Shown: positions 47,321-58,215 of the stretch, one piece after another
Layout of the letters: the number at the start of each line of letters is the position of its first letter
Position numbering within the stretch: position 1 is the first letter of the stretch
Source: Boswellia sacra
Taxonomy: Eukaryota > Streptophyta > Magnoliopsida > Sapindales > Burseraceae
Length of the DNA stretch: 64,000 bases
NCBI GenBank assembly: GCA_013180625.2
Contig: SNVD02011093.1
Location: forward strand, 1 to 64,000
Reading direction: 5' to 3'
Program-made: the position numbers and the translations under genes
Notes under the pieces: generated by a model
Seen by the model: only the letters and a program-made list of their open reading frames with translations
Database searches by the model: none
Told to the model about the DNA's origin: nothing

Positions 47321-50300
47321 ATGTTGCCTGCTGCTTCACTCTGTTCTCTTCACTCCACCAATGTCCATGCAACTCCCTCTCTCTCTCTTCTCTCCAGTTA
47401 TTCTACTTCTTCTTCGTCATCATCTTCGTTGGCTATTAATGCTTCGGCTTCTTCTTTTCTCACTCTTCAATCATCTTCCTCTGTTAGTCACCGCCGTCTC
47501 GTCTCCTTCTCCACTGTCCATGCCAACCCACCCACCAAGACTAAGGTGCGCTTCCCTGCATGCAATATTCTCAATTCTCAATCAGCTTGGCTTCTGTGGT
47601 ATGTTTACTTAATTTGTCTTGTTTGTTGGGCAGGGATTGAGGGTCACTTGTGCTTCAGCGAACGAGCCACTCAGGGTGATGATATCAGGTGCACCGGCGT
47701 CCGGCAAGGGGACTCAATGCGAGTTGATTGTTCAGAAGGTAATTATCTCATATCATGTGCGGTATTATATTTATTATACATGAAATGAAACCAACATGTT
47801 TCTTTATTGATTTTCAGTAAGTTCATTTAACTAATTTTGAACTGCAATTGGGGGTGCAGGAGACCGCTGAATAGTGCTGATCAACTATCTATGTTATATC
47901 TTTATATTTCTGTGCATGTATGCTACATAGTTAGCCAGCTCTTATGTTTTGTGTTCTTTTTATTTTTCTTTTTTTTGGTTAATTTTGTTTGATTGTGGTT
48001 TGAAAAGGGTATTGATAAATTGAAACACAGGGCATTGATGATTATCCATCAAAAGGAAAAATGATAATGATGATAAACATTTTTTATTGTCATAAAAGCT
48101 GATGGAGAGTGAATAGAAAGATTAATATGAGTTGTCAATGTAATAAATGCTAATAAGTCATTTGGTATTGAATTAGTGGTGTCATATCAACTTTATATAG
48201 ATACTTTGTAAGTATAACATTACTCAATTTCCTTACAGTTGTAAAACCAAGTTGTGTAATGAGCATGTTAATGTTGAATATTACATGGCATTGTTTTGTG
48301 CTTCAGCCTAGATTCGAGTAGTTTTTTTAATCCATGATTTTTGGTCTTGTTCAACACAGTTTGGGCTGGTCCATATATCAACTGGGGATCTCTTAAGAGC
48401 TGAAGTATCATCTGGGACAGAAATCGGGAATAAGGCACAAGCGTTCATGAATGCTGGTCAACTGGTTCCAGATGAAATTGTGAATGCTGTAATGCACAAA
48501 TTCACTTACTTCCATACTGTTTTACTTTTCTTGTCTCGAATATGTTGGAAGATAAGTGCTCTTTTTGTAGATGGTAACAGCCCGATTGTCTCATGAAGAT
48601 GCTAAAGAAAAGGGTTGGCTTCTAGATGGATATCCACGGAGTTTCGCCCAAGCAGAGAGTCTTGAAAAATTGAAGATCAGACCAGATGTTTATATTGTGT
48701 TAGATGTATGCATCTTGTGGTTTTTATGATTGCTTATGAATCCGTCTCACATTTGATTTGCAGTTACTTCTGTAGAATTATTTGAAACTTGTTGGATGAT
48801 CTAACGGAAAGATTCTCCATTACATTGAATACATAGGACACTCTGGCACTAGAAGATTTGTTTCAATTTAAGAATATAAAATCTTTTTTCCCACAGAAAA
48901 GGACATTAAAGCTGGCTTTGTAATTGGCTGTTTTTGCATTAATTGGTATTCATCAATATTACTGAAAAGATGTTTTACTTTTTCAATACTAGCACAGATG
49001 GTTTTGAAACTGACAAAGAATGGTGCTGTATTAGTGTTCATTAAACTTCTCAAAATTTGAATGCTAATTCTATTGCAAATTTTACAATTACGGTGAAGAT
49101 ATTTTAATTGGTCATAAGCAGACGATTCTCAGAAGTGAAATGTGTCTTTTACATGATGTTCATTCTTAATATTCAGGTTCCTGATGAAATTCTAATCGAC
49201 AGATGTGTTGGGAGAAGGCTAGACCCGGTGACAGGGAAGATTTACCATGTGAAAAATTTCCCCCCAGAAACTGAGGAAATTAAAGCAAGACTTGTAACCC
49301 GTCCAGATGATACAGAGGAAAAAGTATAATCAAATATCATTTATTGTCTTTCACATAGTGAAACTAATTTGCTTATTTTTTATCATTATCGTTAAAGAAA
49401 ATCATTCTAGTTGTTTGTTTGGAAACTCACTTCTCTTTGTTCAGTCCTTTCCAGTTGATCCAGTATCTAACATGTATGCTTTAAAATTTCTGTGTAGGTG
49501 AAATCACGACTGGAATTATATAAACAGAATTCAAAATCAATCTTATCATCTTACTCAAACATAATGAAGAAGGTGCTTGAATCTTTCAATAATTTTTTAA
49601 ATTTTCCACTTGAATCTCTGTTAATCTTTTCACTGACATTTTAAAGTACAGATTGATGGAAACCGGCCAAAAGAGATGATTTTTAAAGATATTGAATCCT
49701 TGCTGTCTGAAGCACAGAGAGAGAAAGTGAAAGCAAAGGCAGCAGGTACATGTTGCTAGCATTTAAGCTGTGTTTTGTTGGATTGCAGGACACTTATTTT
49801 TTTTTTGATGAAATTGACTGGAGGCGGCCATCTTGGCCTACATAGCGATTGGTAGCATTGAATACTGAGATACGGATAGATAATTGTCTCTTAGAAAGAA
49901 ATGTGACATCCATCAACCTTTATTCTGGATTTTAGATTTCTTATATACATCAAAGTATCCCCTTAATTTTAACTGCGCTTTATGGTTATCGTTTAAAGAT
50001 GCTTTCTTAAGTTTCTTATAAAAAAAAATCAAGTTAAAAAAGAAACCGACACTTTGATTGGATTTTGAACTTCTGTTTAGTAACTAACTTCTTTTATTTG
50101 TCAAACTTTATTTTGTTTCCTCATAAGTTTCAGGGAAACCTGTGGTTGTAAGTGAAAGCCGGTCAAATCAGGCATCTTCAAACCAGGTACATTCTTGTTA
50201 CACTGATCTTGACATCCATGTAAGTTGTCCTTGCATGTAAAGTGTCTGTGAATAGGTCTATAGTATATCTTTTCTCATTCTTTTCTTTAAAATTTTCAGG

Positions 50301-53300
50301 ATAACTGGAAGGGAATTCCTACTAGATTGAACAATATTCCTCACTCTAGGGAAATCAGGAACTATTTCTATGATGATGTGTTACAAGCAACACAGAGAGC
50401 TGTAAATGATGGGAGAACTCGACTAAAGGTCAGATTCTTAGTACTTACATTTTTTCTGTTAGATATTTTAACACCTTTGATCCAGAAGCATGAAGTTCTA
50501 TCTTGAGCAGGCTACTATTTGATTTCTTTACCGTAAGTTTGTTTTTTGATCTACCCTCCTTGTACCGGTAATGAGATTTTTTTTTTCTCCTGTTCTATGT
50601 AGCTTAAGCAGTCATAGATTTTTTTTCCACTGGGAGGAAAGTTGAACCTTTTTCCCCCCTTTAATTTTCATTCTGAATTGACAGGTAGAGATTGTTGGAG
50701 TATTGGCTCTTTAGCCAATGCTATAAGCAATGTGAGGGATCCCACATTGCTCAAATAGAAATACTTGGGACTCCTTTGGGCTTATAAAAGAAGCCAAGTA
50801 GGAGAGTTATGAGTGTACCAAGTGAAATATCCTCCACCCCCCTCTATTTGTAAGGTCTCACATATAAGACCTCATAGTTTAAGAGCCTTGCATTAAGGAC
50901 CTTAAAGTTTGTAATATTTGTTTTTTCCCCCTTTGTTTTGGGTATTTGTAGTATTGCCCAATTGTTTGGGTAATTACATTTTGGCTCAACTATTTGGGTA
51001 ATTGCAGTTTGGCCCAATAGTTGTGGTATTTGTATTGTGACCCAAAAGTTTGTAATTCTCTTTGAAGATAGTGGAAAGTTTCTTCAGCGGCGCCCGAGGA
51101 CGTAGGTACTAATACCGAACCTCGTTAAATCCTGGTGTGTTTTCTATTTCTGCATTGTGGTTGATTTGTTGCCTCTTTTGTTGCTATTATATTCAAATCT
51201 GGCATAGTTGTGTTGTGCATTTTGGGTTATTCTGTTGGTTATCGTTTCCGCTTGTGCATAACAATTGGTATCAGAGCCGAAGGTTTTGGGTAGTTAGTGG
51301 CTATTTCATTAAAGCACTTGCTACTGTTCTGGGCTGTTGATTTTGGATTGCTAGTTATTGAATATAATAGTTTGTTTTGGAGCTTGGTTATTGGTGATTT
51401 GTGTATCGAGCTTATTTGTGAGAGGTAGTAATGGCTCATCGTCTACTGTATCTGAGAAGACAGTGACTGTGACAAATGCAAAAATAGATGTTAAAAAATT
51501 TGATGGCCGAAATAATTTCGGCTTATGGCAGAGTGAGGTGTTGGACGGGTTGTATCAGCAGGATTTGGATATTGTTCTGGAAGAAACAAAACCAGAAGAT
51601 ATCAGTGCAAGAGATTGGGACAGGCTGAATATAAAAGCTTGTGGGTTGATTCGCTCTTGCTTGTGTAGAGAACAAAAGTATCCGTTCACAAAGGAGACAT
51701 CTGCAAGCAAATTGTGGAAGGCGCTGGAAAACAAATATATGAAGAAAAGCAATGAGAATCGGCTGTATCTATTGAAGAGATTGTTCCGTCTCCAGTTGAA
51801 ACCAGGTACGAGCATCAGTTCTCATATTGATGAGTTTAATAAGTTAATTGCTGATTTGTTAAACTTAGATGAAACCTTCAAAGATGAAATTAAGGCTATG
51901 CTATTGATTGGCTCACTTCCGGATGAATTAGATCATTTATGCATTACTCTTATCCATGGGAAAGATAAACTGTCTTTTGAAGAAGTTTGTTCTGCTTTGT
52001 TGAATTATGAAATTCGTAAGAAAGATCAAAGGGAACATAGGGATGAGTCAGTAGATGCATTGACAGTGAGAGGGCGTAGTCATAGTAGGAAACCAGGAAA
52101 AAGGGAAAATCTTTGTCGAGGGGTAGATTAGGAAAAGATGAGTGTGCCTTTTGTCGTGAGAAAGGGCATTGGAAGAAAGATTGTCCTAAGTTGAAAAAGA
52201 AAGATAAGGGCAAGGCTGTTTCTGATGCATATGTTGTTGAGCGTGAGGATGATAGTGATTCAGATATATGTCTAGTTGGTCATCCGTCCACTTCTGTTTC
52301 TGACGAGTGGATTATGGATTCGGGTTGTACTTATCATATGTGTCCACATCGGGATTGGTTCTTTCAGTTTGAACAGCTTGATTGTGGAGTTGTGTATATG
52401 GGCAATGATGATATTTGCCATACTGCTGGGATAGGTTCGATCCGATTGAGGAATCATGATGGACTGACTAGAGTTCTGACAGATGTTCGGTATGTACCGA
52501 AGTTGAAGAAGAATCTCATCTCTTTGGGAGCCTTGGAATCTAAAGGCTGTGGTATATCTATTCGAGATGGTATTCTGAGGGTCACTTCAGGCGCTCTTGT
52601 GGTATTCAAAGGCACTAGGAGGAATAACTTGTATTACTATAATGGTAGTACGGTTGTTGGATCAGCGGCTATGGTTTCTGATAATGATGCAGATTCAGAG
52701 ATTACGAGACTGTGGCATATGCGTTTGGGACATGCAGGTGAGAAAGCCTTATTCAGTTTGGTGAAACGAGGCTTATTGAAAGGTGCAAAGACCTGCAAGC
52801 TGGATTTTGTGAGCATTGTGTTCTGGGAAAGCAGAAGAGAGTGAAATTTGGCACCGCTATTCATAATACCAAGGGTATTCTTGATTATGTTCACTCAGAT
52901 GTGTGGGGACCTACCAAAACAGCATCGATTGGAGGTAGGCACTACTTTGTTACTTTTGTTGATGACTTTTCCAGAAGAACTTGGGTGTACTGTTTGAAAT
53001 CAAAAGATGATGTACTTCGTGTTTTCCTTAAATGGAAAAAGATGATTGAGACACAAACTGGCAAGAAGATCAAGCATCTCAGAACAGATAATGGTGGTGA
53101 GTATTGCAGTGATCAGTTTTTGAAATTGTGTCAAGATGAAGGTATTGTACGTCATTTTACTGTTAGAGGTACACCGCAGCAGAATGGGGTGGCAGAACGC
53201 ATGAACCGGACATTGCTGGAGAAAGTTCGGTGTATGTTGTCCAATGCTGGGTTGGGCAAAGAGTTTTGGGCTGAGGCTGTGACTTATGCGTGTCATCTCA

Positions 53301-56300
53301 TTAATCGTCTACCATCAGCTGCTATTGGTGATAGAACTCCATTGGAGGTATGGTCTGGACAACCTGTTTCTGATTATGATTCTTTACATGTTTTTGGTTC
53401 TACTGCATATTATCATGTGAAAGAATCTAAGCTGGATCCTAGAGCCAAGAAAGCGATTTTCTTGGGATTTGCTTCAGGAGTGAAAGGATATCGTCTATGG
53501 TGTCCTAGTTCGAGGAAGATTGTATCCAGTCGAGATGTGACATTTGATGAGTCTTCAATGTTGAAGAAATCAGAAAATCAGACAAAGGTGAATGGTACTC
53601 CACAGCAGGTGGAGCATACTCAGCAGCAGGTGGAGTTTGAAACGACGACATTGAACCCAGTTAAATCTGTTGAGACAGATGATGGTACTCCTGTGACAGA
53701 GGAGGATTTGGGAGATGATGGTGAGGGTTCTAGTCAGGAACCCCAACAGCAACAAGAATCTATTGCAATTGATAGGCCAAGACGTGAGATTCGCAGACCT
53801 GCTCGATTTGCTGATATGGTGGCCTATGCACTTCCAATTGTAGATGCTGATGTTCCTTCCACTTATAGAGAGGCAGTCAGATGTTCTGAAGTTGATCAGT
53901 GGAAGACAGCTATGAGCGAAGAGATGCAGTCTCTTCAGAAGAATGAAACTTGGGAGCTAGCTCAACTACCGAAGGGTAAAAAGGCAATTGGGTGCAAATG
54001 GGTATATGCAAAGAAAGATGGATTTCCTGACAAGAATGACGTCCGCTACAAGGCAAGGTTGGTAGCTAAAGGCTACGCTCAGAGGGAAGGAATTGACTAC
54101 AATGAGGTATTTTCTCCAGTTGTGAAACATTCTTCCATTAGAATTTTGTTGGCCTTGGTAGCTCAGATGAATATGGAACTAGTTCAACTTGATGTAAAAA
54201 CTGCATTTTTACATGGTGACTTGGAAGAGGAAATCTATATGACTCAGCCAGAGGGATTCAAAGTTGCTGGTAAGGAAAACTTGGTTTGTAAACTGAAAAG
54301 ATCACTTTATGGTTTGAAGCAATCTCCCAGACAGTGGTATAAGCGATTTGATCGGTTTATGATGGGTCAGAGGTACACAAGAAGCAAATTTGATAATTGT
54401 GTGTATTTTCATAGGCTACATGATGTTTCTTTCATTTATCTACTCTTGTATGTTGATGATATGTTGATAGCTTCGACGAATGTCGAAGAAATGCAAAGTT
54501 GAAGACTCGGTTGAATCGAGAGTTTGAGATGAAAGATTTGGGTGAAGCTAAGAAGATTCTTGGCATGGAGATTAGCAGAGATAGAGGAAGAAGCAAGATT
54601 TGTTTGACTCAGAAGCAGTATCTGAAGAAGGTATTACAGCAGTTTGGCATTACAGAGCAGACAAAACCTGTAAGTACCCCACTTGCTCCTCATATGAAGC
54701 TCAGTGCATCTTTATCTCCTAGTACAGATGAGGAACGAGAGTATATGTCTCGAGTTCCGTATGCTAATGCAGTTGGTAGCCTGATGTATGCCATGGTATG
54801 TACGAGACCCGATATTTCACATGTAGTTGGAGTTGTGAGCAGGTATATGCATGATCCTGGTAAAGGACATTGGCAAGCAGTGAAATGGATTCTACGGTAT
54901 TTGTTGAGAACCGTAGATGTTGGCTTAGTGTTTGAGAGAGATGTTACATGTGGTCAGTATGCTATTGGTTATGTTGATTCAGATTATGCTGGTGATTTGG
55001 ATAAACGTCGGTCTACAACCGGTTATGTGTTTACTCTTACAAGAGCACCAGTGAGTTGGAAGACTACTTTACAGTCTACAGTAGCTTTGTCTACTACAGA
55101 GGCAGAGTATATGGCTATGACAGAGGCTGTGAAGGAAGCTATTTGTTTACAGGGATTGCTGGATGAATTGGGACTTGGGCAGAAGAAGATCACTCTTTAT
55201 TCTGACAGTCAGAGTGCTATCCACTTAGCGAAGAATCCAGTGTTCCATGTTCGTACGAAGCATATTTGATGTTCGGTATCATTTTGTGCGGGAGATCATT
55301 GATGAAGGGAGAATCTTACTTCAGAAGATTGGGACTGCCGAGAATCCCGCAGATATGTTGACTAAGGTTGTGACAGCGATCAAGTTCAGTCATTGTTTGG
55401 ACTTGATCAACATTGTGCCTGTTTGACCGCGCCATCGGGCGCATTTGGAGGCGTTGCTGCTGTGATAGAGAATATGGGAAAAAGAAGAGTATTGTGGTGG
55501 ATTGGCTAAATCGCAAAGGTGGAGAATTGTTGGAGTATTGGCTCTTTAGCCAATGCTATAAGCAATGTGAGGGATCCCACATTGCTCAAATAGAAATACT
55601 TGGGACTCCTTTGGGCTTATAAAAGAAGCCAAGTAGGAGAGTTATGAGTGTACCAAGTGAAATATCCTCCACCCCCCTCTATTTGTAAGGTCTCACATAT
55701 AAGACCTCATAGTTTAAGGGCCTTTCATTAAGGACCTTAAAGTTTGTAATATTTGTTTTTTCCCCCTTTTGTTTTGGGTATTTGTAGTATTGCCCAATTG
55801 TTTGGGTAATTACATTTTGGCTCAACTATTTGGGTAATTGCAGTTTGGCCCAATAGTTGTGGTATTTGTATTGTGGCCCAAAAGTTTGTAATTCTCTTTG
55901 AAGATAGTGGAAAGTTTCTTCAGCGGCGCCCGAGGACGTAGGTACTAATACCGAACCTCGTTAAATCCTGGTGTGTATTCTATTTCTGCATTGTGGTTGA
56001 TTTGTTGCCTCTTTTGTTGCTATTATATTCAAATCTGGCATAGTTGTGTTGTGCATTTTGGGTTATTCTGTTGGTTATCGTTTCCGCTTGTGCATAACAG
56101 AGATTAATATTCCAGAACTGAACCCAGAAATGGTAAGTTGTTCTATTTTTCTGAAAGTAAAATTTTCTGTCAATATATCCTAAGTTGACCTTTTCTGTTA
56201 CTGTTGTTATTGTGATACAGGATGTTTATCGAATAGGGACCTTGATGGAACTGGTTCGAGTTATTGCTCTTTCATTTGCTGATGATGGAAAAAATGTCAA

Positions 56301-56564
56301 GGTATTTTTGGCAGTCAATAGTATAAAGGTGTAAACATAATATTTTCATCATCCACTTGATTGGACATTTTGTCTTTCAGGTTTGTGTTCAAGGGTCGAT
56401 GGGGGAAGGAGCACTTGCTGGAATGCCGTTGCAGCTTGCTGGTACTCGAAAGATTTTGGAGTTCATGGATTGGGGTGATTATGGTGCTATGGGCACATTT
56501 ATCAACATTGGCTCCATAGGTAAAGGACTAAATAAATTTGCACAGCTTATCAACTTTTCATTAT

Positions 56565-56598
<34 letters not shown>

Positions 56599-58215
56599 CT
56601 CTCGCTCTCTCTCTCTAAATAATTTTCATGCTTCCTTTTGTAGTATGATTTTATATATAATTTCCTACAGACATGGCCACAAATGATAAATGGCATATAA
56701 AAGAATAAATAATGCCTTTCTCTATAGCTTTAATGCAATCGGTTGCTTGACAAGAGAGCTTAAATAAAGAAACCTCAGACCATCTCTGTACTGATTGGTG
56801 TATTCATATACATGAGTTATACCTTTTTTAAATCTTAAAATGGCATCAGTAATACTGTGTTGAATCTTATATTCATTAAAATAAACAGATATTGAATGGA
56901 ATTATTTGTTACTAATAATTTATTCATTTGCATGCATAGCTTCTTTTGTTAATGACTTATTATGTGCAACTGTAGGTGCCAAAGAAGTGGATGAGCAAGA
57001 TGACATGTTCATCTTAGTGGCTCCTCAAAATGCTGTAGGGAATTGCATTATAGATGTAAGGAGCTTGAGAGTAGATGTTCCATTCTGCAACTCAAATGAC
57101 TTATAATATACAAGCTTTAGTCGTAGCTTGGATTTTAAATTTGAAGTTGAATATGTAGGATATGAAAGCAATGACTGATGCTGCTGGGAAGAGGCCAGTT
57201 ATTCTTATCAATCCAAGGCTCAAGGTTAGAATGTCTTACATGATATTTAGCTGACTTCTCTCTACCATAACAATTTTTGTATTAAGAACTAGGAGTTACA
57301 TATATCCAGCACTGTTCCAAAACTAAATGCATATGCAGGATTATGGTTGACGTTGTTCCAAAACTAAATGCATAAGTACTGAATTGACATCCATGCACGA
57401 TGCTGAAAGAGAAACCGAAAAAAAAAAAAAATCATGGACAACTTTCCTAGACTACATTTTAAATGAAAAACTGTATAAATGCCCTTGTATGTGCAGCTAA
57501 CACATTATTTGAACATTGTCAATTCAGGATTTACCTGGTTCAAGCGGTATCATGCAAGTAAGCAGGGAAGAAAGTTAAAATGATTGACATTTTAGCAACC
57601 AGACAGTGCTTTACTAATCCCTTTGTTTGTAGACAATGGGTCGGGAAAAGAGATTGGAGTATGCTGCTTCCTTTGAGAGTTGCTATTTCTTTAGGCTTCT
57701 TTATTATGCGGGAACTCAATATCCAATTATGGGTGCTCTCAGGTAAAAATATCACTAGCTAGTACCTTTTCTCCAACTGTGGACCATGCTCTTAACTTTT
57801 GTTCTGCATATTTGCAGGATGACTTATCCTTATGGTTATGAGTTGTACAAGAGGGTTGATATACCGTCTGGTGGAGAAAAGTACATTATCTTGTCTACAT
57901 TTACCGAAAAGCCAACTATTGACGACGTGAATGATGCCTTCCTAGCTAAACCAAGGTAAACCTGGACTGAAAAATCACGCATATGGTTTACTTTATTTTG
58001 TTTTAAATCTATCCATGTTTTTTTTTTTTTTTTGTTGGCATCCTTCCTAAATGAATCGTGCAATATTTTTACTTCACAGAAATCAAGAGAAGAAAGCGTC
58101 AGGATTCTGGTAAGAATCATCTATGGTTCTCATATAAGCTGTCATTATTGTTTCTCAAGTATTGATCACTTACATTCATTTTTCTTGTAGGGGCTTCTTG
58201 AGCGGTGTATTTTGA
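47321..58215 (+). CDS. AMK5: Chloroplast adenylate kinase 5-like, with coding exon 10 split by a Copia insertion
   Basis: There are 19 exons: 47321-47545, 47634-47738, 48360-48488, 48571-48705, 49177-49323, 49498-49572, 49652-49745, 50134-50186, 50300-50428, 50685-50692 plus 56105-56132, 56221-56301, 56381-56519, 56976-57055, 57159-57224, 57528-57557, 57633-57742, 57818-57955, 58080-58109 and 58191-58215. Without the insertion they encode 608 residues in one frame, all introns GT-AG. A Ser-rich transit peptide is followed by an adenylate kinase domain (P-loop [41 protein letters not shown]) that interconverts ATP, ADP and AMP. Residues from about 375 form a DUF1995 domain as in At5g35170. Exon 10 is only 36 nt, and a 5.4-kb retrotransposon sits 8 nt into it, after residue 366. 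Direct reading into the LTR meets TAG at 50712. Confidence 0.93.
50693..51263 (+). repeat. 5' LTR of the AMK5 Copia insertion
   Basis: This 571-bp LTR contains TATAAA at 50783-50788 within GGGCTTATAAAAGAAGCC. Its first bases supply an early stop (TAG 50712-50714) when read from AMK5 exon 10. Confidence 0.95.
51266..51278 (+). other. Primer-binding site of the AMK5 Copia insertion
   Basis: TGGTATCAGAGCC, a perfect match to the initiator Met-tRNA 3' complement used by most plant Copia elements, starts three bases after the LTR. Confidence 0.9.
51358..52131 (+). CDS. Copia gag (AMK5 insertion)
   Basis: This frame contains the UBN2-like gag core: [16 protein letters not shown], then [34 protein letters not shown] and [13 protein letters not shown]. 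No in-frame ATG precedes the core in this reading, so the true start or a nearby indel is uncertain. The frame ends at 52131. The following frame (52113 on) carries the CCHC knuckle, so gag is broken by a one-base change in an A/G-rich run (around 52090-52105). Confidence 0.85.
   Translation: MNIIVCFGAWLLVICVSSLFVRGSNGSSSTVSEKTVTVTNAKIDVKKFDGRNNFGLWQSEVLDGLYQQDLDIVLEETKPEDISARDWDRLNIKACGLIRSCLCREQKYPFTKETSASKLWKALENKYMKKSNENRLYLLKRLFRLQLKPGTSISSHIDEFNKLIADLLNLDETFKDEIKAMLLIGSLPDELDHLCITLIHGKDKLSFEEVCSALLNYEIRKKDQREHRDESVDALTVRGRSHSRKPGKRENLCRGVD
52113..52844 (+). CDS. Copia nucleocapsid knuckle, protease and integrase start
   Basis: It contains the CCHC knuckle [14 protein letters not shown], the protease active-site motif MDSGCTYHM and the pre-integrase zinc part ([17 protein letters not shown]). 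The frame leaves the Copia pattern at about 52807, where a T run is one base short. It is continued by the frame beginning at 52841. No other defect is seen. Confidence 0.88.
   Translation: MSRGRLGKDECAFCREKGHWKKDCPKLKKKDKGKAVSDAYVVEREDDSDSDICLVGHPSTSVSDEWIMDSGCTYHMCPHRDWFFQFEQLDCGVVYMGNDDICHTAGIGSIRLRNHDGLTRVLTDVRYVPKLKKNLISLGALESKGCGISIRDGILRVTSGALVVFKGTRRNNLYYYNGSTVVGSAAMVSDNDADSEITRLWHMRLGHAGEKALFSLVKRGLLKGAKTCKLDFVSIVFWESRRE
52841..54502 (+). CDS. Copia integrase and reverse transcriptase
   Basis: The integrase core shows [22 protein letters not shown] and [16 protein letters not shown], so all three acidic catalytic residues are present. The RT part shows [51 protein letters not shown] and the catalytic box [11 protein letters not shown]. 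The frame stops at 54502 because an A run (GAAATGCAAAG) is one base short of the family pattern; the next frame overlaps there. Confidence 0.92.
   Translation: MKFGTAIHNTKGILDYVHSDVWGPTKTASIGGRHYFVTFVDDFSRRTWVYCLKSKDDVLRVFLKWKKMIETQTGKKIKHLRTDNGGEYCSDQFLKLCQDEGIVRHFTVRGTPQQNGVAERMNRTLLEKVRCMLSNAGLGKEFWAEAVTYACHLINRLPSAAIGDRTPLEVWSGQPVSDYDSLHVFGSTAYYHVKESKLDPRAKKAIFLGFASGVKGYRLWCPSSRKIVSSRDVTFDESSMLKKSENQTKVNGTPQQVEHTQQQVEFETTTLNPVKSVETDDGTPVTEEDLGDDGEGSSQEPQQQQESIAIDRPRREIRRPARFADMVAYALPIVDADVPSTYREAVRCSEVDQWKTAMSEEMQSLQKNETWELAQLPKGKKAIGCKWVYAKKDGFPDKNDVRYKARLVAKGYAQREGIDYNEVFSPVVKHSSIRILLALVAQMNMELVQLDVKTAFLHGDLEEEIYMTQPEGFKVAGKENLVCKLKRSLYGLKQSPRQWYKRFDRFMMGQRYTRSKFDNCVYFHRLHDVSFIYLLLYVDDMLIASTNVEEMQS
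54499..55269 (+). CDS. Copia RT C-terminus and RNase H
   Basis: It contains [70 protein letters not shown] and [16 protein letters not shown], the standard Copia RNase H sequence with its acidic residues. It ends at 55269, where a T run has one extra base. The remaining C-terminal residues ([19 protein letters not shown]) are readable in another frame up to about 55370. Confidence 0.92.
   Translation: MKTRLNREFEMKDLGEAKKILGMEISRDRGRSKICLTQKQYLKKVLQQFGITEQTKPVSTPLAPHMKLSASLSPSTDEEREYMSRVPYANAVGSLMYAMVCTRPDISHVVGVVSRYMHDPGKGHWQAVKWILRYLLRTVDVGLVFERDVTCGQYAIGYVDSDYAGDLDKRRSTTGYVFTLTRAPVSWKTTLQSTVALSTTEAEYMAMTEAVKEAICLQGLLDELGLGQKKITLYSDSQSAIHLAKNPVFHVRTKHI
55528..56099 (+). repeat. 3' LTR of the AMK5 Copia insertion
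   Basis: This 572-bp LTR is nearly identical to the 5' LTR. TATAAA lies at 55618-55623, so the LTR promoter faces the second half of AMK5. It is followed by GAGAT and the rest of exon 10. Confidence 0.95.
56569..56616 (+). repeat. (CT)n microsatellite in an AMK5 intron
   Basis: A nearly pure CT run with two CG interruptions lies in intron 12, about 50 bp after the exon 12 donor. Confidence 0.9.

Larger units (their letters stand above)
50693..56099 (+). mobile_element. Young full-length Ty1/Copia retrotransposon in AMK5 exon 10
   Basis: LTRs at 50693-51263 and 55528-56099 start TGTTGGAG and end CATAACA. The target duplication GAGAT is perfect (50688-50692 and 56100-56104). A primer site TGGTATCAGAGCC begins at 51266, and a purine tract AAAGGTGGAGAA (55515-55526) precedes the 3' LTR. 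By eye the LTRs differ by four substitutions and one single-base indel in about 571 bp, so the insertion is recent. Orientation is the same as the host gene. All Copia domains are present in the order gag, protease, integrase, RT, RNase H. Confidence 0.97.
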
